64,000 nt of DNA from positions 3,286,001 through 3,350,000 of the forward strand of contig NC_060025.1 of NCBI RefSeq assembly GCF_021134715.1, written 5' to 3'. This document shows, piece after piece, positions 60,685 to 64,000 of this stretch (its first letter is position 1; each line of letters begins with the position of its first letter). A model generated the notes under the pieces. The model saw only the letters and a program-made list of their open reading frames with translations, did no database searches and was not told the DNA's origin. This stretch comes from Daphnia pulex. Taxonomy: Eukaryota; Arthropoda; Branchiopoda; Diplostraca; Daphniidae. Made by a program: the position numbers and the translations under genes.

Positions 60685-62328
60685 GTGAGATTTTCGCATA
60701 TTTCTCGACTAAGAAACGTATCTCGGTCAACAAGGCCGCATTCTTTGTCGTCTACTTTGATGACGACATTGACAAAAGAGATCTTATTTACATTTTAAAA
60801 AATGATGATGATAAGATAGCGGCACAACGGAGCACGTCGCAAAAACCATTTTCCGGCACGCTGTTATTTTTTGTTGGTGGTGGTGGAAGAAAATTCATTC
60901 CGTTTGAGCCGGGATTTCCAGTTTCCCCAGCATTTCTCATTGTCACTCGACGAGATGTTATTTTTTTGAGAAATTTATTTCCTCGGTGGCAGTTAAAAAT
61001 TGAACCGCATTGCAGGGGTACGGACGGGGGAGAGAGGGGAAAAAAAAATACCGGGAGAGAGAGACGACAGATGGCGTGATATTCGCCTCGAGCTACAATC
61101 GTAAATCATTCGAATTAAAAAAAAGAAAAAGAAAATACACACAAGCAAAGGCAGCGCCAGAATGGGAAATCGATAAGATCGTAATTTCTTGATTTGAAAT
61201 GGTTGAAACAAAAGAATCAGGTTAGCGACTGAACTTTGTCCACATAACACATTTTTTTTCCGAGAAGTATATATTATTTTATTCCCCCTCCGTGCCAGCG
61301 CGCCATGTTTAAACGCTAATTGAGTTCAGAGAACCTGAAGAAGAAGATGCTCCATTAAAAGACATACTCTTGGTGTGGTATTCTTGGTGCACACATACAT
61401 GACCGGAGGCGCCGACGTCTTTGTAGCCGTTCAGGTCACGCTAGACCAACTAAATTACCCTAAGACGAGGAAAAAAAGAGATTTCTTCCTTCTTTTTTTG
61501 TTTTCGAAATTTCTTTACATTTCTTCGAAATTTTATCACGACAGGATGACGTGAATTGCTTATTTCGTTTCAATTCCAGACAAAGTGTCCTGTTAGCAAT
61601 TTCATAAAAGTCTTTGGCTTCGTCGCTTTTTTTTTGAGCTGTTATTTTGATTGCCCATCAGACATTTTTCGCTACCTTTTTTTTCTCTTATCGTCTCTCC
61701 TCTCCTTTTTAATTTGACTTTTTTTTTTATATGAGATTTACCGCTTTGATTACGAGCGTTCCAGGTGTTTCCACACATTTTTTTCTTCCCTTTTTTTCTT
61801 TGGTTTCTGGTACATTTTTTTTGTAATGAGGTTTTTTTGGCGTGTGATACAGTTCGTTCAATGTGATAATGAGTTTCTTTCCCTCCCCCTCATTCCAATG
61901 TGTTATTTTTTCATTCGCCAATTTCCCGGTGTGTGTTTGGACCATCTGTCTGCTCGGTCGGATCCATCTGTGTGTTTTGCGGTTTTGAATCGAGCGCTCG
62001 ATCGGACGGGATTGTCGTCGCGTGGCGCCACCTGACGGTAGAATTGACAACCATTTTGTTTGACGACCCCCGAGGGATTTGAATGAAACCGAAAAAACCC
62101 CAAGGAAATGGCAAATGAAGATTAAGAAAAGGAAAAAATATTTAAAAAAATTATTAACATTTTGGACTCGTTTGCTCCTGTGCTCTTATTCCGTCGAGCT
62201 GTTGAATTGAAGGCGCACGCACTCGAAAACCCCTTAATTGGATTACATTCAAATAATGTCGTCGTGCGGGTTCCGCACTGTGTAGAATAGATCAATAGAG
62301 AAGTGGGAGGGAAGGGGGGATTTCGGAA

Positions 62329-62469
62329 ATGAGGGTGATCGGTCGTTCGATCGTAGTGATTCTTTGGGTGGGATTTTTGCTGCTTATAGCGAACCCATTA
62401 CCAATGCAAACCAAATGCGGAAAAAAAAGTAATACGGGTCGGTCAAGTGACGGCCGAGTTTGTTTGTAA
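62329..62469 (+). CDS. Small reading frame with signal-peptide-like start, doubtful
   Basis: A 46-codon frame begins MRVIGRSIVVILWVGFLLLI, with a basic start and a long hydrophobic core like a secretory signal. A possible donor (AAAA/GTAATA) lies after codon 33. There is no homology I recognise and no promoter evidence, so it may be chance. Confidence 0.15.
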   Translation: MRVIGRSIVVILWVGFLLLIANPLPMQTKCGKKSNTGRSSDGRVCL

Positions 62470-64000
62470 TCGAACGCCGCGGTCCGTGACACAATTCAGC
62501 GCCAGTTGTCTTTCTTTTCTTCTTTTATTATTATTTGATTTTATTGGGAGTCTTCAAATAATCGCAGGAGGACAGGAGGGGCTATTGTTTTCTTTTCTTT
62601 TATCATCATTATTATTATTATCCGACCGATATTGCACCACGAACCGATTTTTAATGATTGTGTTTGTTCGCGGAAAAAAATGGGATGCGTGTCTGAGTGT
62701 GGCATAGATTTGTTTCTCATTCACGCGGGACTGTAGTGGCCAGTGAGTCACGAAAAGAGGAAGGAATTGACGTCATCCATTTGGTCTTGACGGCAAGCAT
62801 GAAAAAAATATTTCATTCCATTTTGTGTTGGGGGACATCCGTACCATCCATACACCACCCCGCATCACCAGAGCCAAATGAGTCACAAACAATCTGTTTT
62901 ATAGTACTACGTAATATAAGACAATCGTTGTAGTAATGGCGGTGGCGTAATCCAGACTCATTTAGCCGGATGTCATGGTATTTCCGATGTTATCCCGGAT
63001 CCGGACCCTTTTGTTCCTTTTTTTCTTTTCCCAGCTCTTTTATCTCGCCATCTCTACATACACACAAGTCGATTTGTACATGTGGAAAAGATGGCCATCG
63101 AAAGAAACCTTTTTTTTTCTGTATAAGAAGAATAAGACTGGAAGAAGTAGAGAAAAATACTTTTCTTCGTCGACTTCTTTTGTGTTTGGTCCGCCCCTCC
63201 AATCCGCCCCAGGTGTGACGAGTTCAACGCTTTCGAATGGGGCGGACCCATCCAGCCAGCCAGCTCTCCATACTATACCTCCAGCTTGGGAAACATAACA
63301 CAGGCACGAGCATACACTACACACACGTCTGAGAAGTAGATATATCCCTTGCGTCAAGAAGGATTACGATCTAACGGGAATGCCTTGTAAGAAAAAAAAA
63401 ACCTCTCCCGGGAAACGATGATGATGGCAAATATTCAAAAGAAAAATTTGACAACAACAACAACAATCGAACGTTTTATTTATTTAATACGCCAATCCCG
63501 TTTCTCCGCAAACAACAACAACTGTCACCGGATGAAATATTGTCTAAAGAACCAGAGAGAAAAACATCCGCAACGGTACTCACTATCCATCCAAGATTTT
63601 ATTTTTCGCCCCGTCAAAAATCTAAAAATCTAAAAAAAAATGAAAAGACGTTTGACTTTGGCATGCAGCGATTTGTGATTGGCGCTGACCATTTTTTTTT
63701 TCTCTCTCCCCCCTTCTCATTCCCTCTCTCTCTCTCCTTCCTTCCATCCGGAGTAAGTTTGTGTGTATACAACACGACACGACCGAGCAGCAGCAGCGGA
63801 GTCAAGAGAGAACAGACAAAAACATTGGGTTGGAAGGTGGAGTTGGAAAAGAGGAGAATGGAAGAGAGTCGAAAGAGGAGAGATGGGTTTTATACACTTT
63901 TTCCCTGAGCCAGAGAGAGAACAGAACAGAACCGAACAGAAAAGGCAAAACCTTCCACAGTCATTGACCAAGTTGCTGGCGAACCAGCAGCTTACCAGAC

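Larger units (their letters stand above)
57943..64000. other. Gene-poor region, probably 5' region of a gene to the right
   Basis: About 6 kb without a complete gene. It holds two candidate first coding exons (58761-58790 and 60634-60684), pyrimidine tracts, CT, GT and TTA-type repeats and reading frames that are mostly low complexity. A CRE-like TGACGTAA lies at 58520-58527, and a TATA-like TATATAG at 59961-59967 has no good initiator. If the exons are real, the main body of the gene lies beyond 64000. Confidence 0.5.

Overview
The window is eukaryotic. Its genes are split by spliceosomal introns with GT/AG ends, many introns are only about 50-80 bp, and the core promoters combine a TATA box with an arthropod-type initiator (TCATTC, TTAGTT). 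The protein set and the compact gene spacing suggest a small-genome arthropod. A branchiopod crustacean such as Daphnia is my best guess, but the sequence alone does not prove it.

Positions 1-44479 form one giant inverted repeat. Arm 1 (1-20432) reappears as its reverse complement in arm 2 (23804-44479), around a single-copy spacer of 3371 bp (20433-23803). Arm 1 runs off the left edge of the window. The inner 14.6 kb of the arms is almost identical: I saw only two substitutions, two simple-repeat length changes and two other small changes. The outer 5-6 kb has many substitutions and indels. Each arm carries a complete ten-coding-exon gene for a secreted chordin-like protein with three von Willebrand factor C domains, a likely BMP-binding protein of 534 residues. 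The two genes face each other tail to tail. The repeat ends 35 bp after the stop codon, so the copies encode the same protein but have different 3' ends. Each copy has a proximal TATA/initiator promoter and a conserved distal one about 7.4 kb upstream.

Positions 44480-48617 hold no gene I recognise. Positions 48618-57885 are a dense housekeeping cluster of five intact genes: TAF11 (-), GTF2H1/p62 of TFIIH (+), MVD (-), POLD3 (-) and LCMT1 (+). TAF11 and GTF2H1 are head to head, and both act in RNA polymerase II initiation. GTF2H1 and MVD converge with 85 bp between stop codons. POLD3 and LCMT1 are head to head over 534 bp. All five have intact reading frames across their splice junctions.

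Positions 57943-64000 look like the 5' region of a gene that continues to the right. They contain two candidate alternative first coding exons, each starting with ATG and ending in phase 0 at a good donor site, and low-complexity sequence.

The main item of interest is the palindrome: a gene-carrying inverted duplication with a near-identical core and diverged flanks. This is what arm-to-arm gene conversion would produce, but a misjoined pair of haplotypes is still a live alternative.
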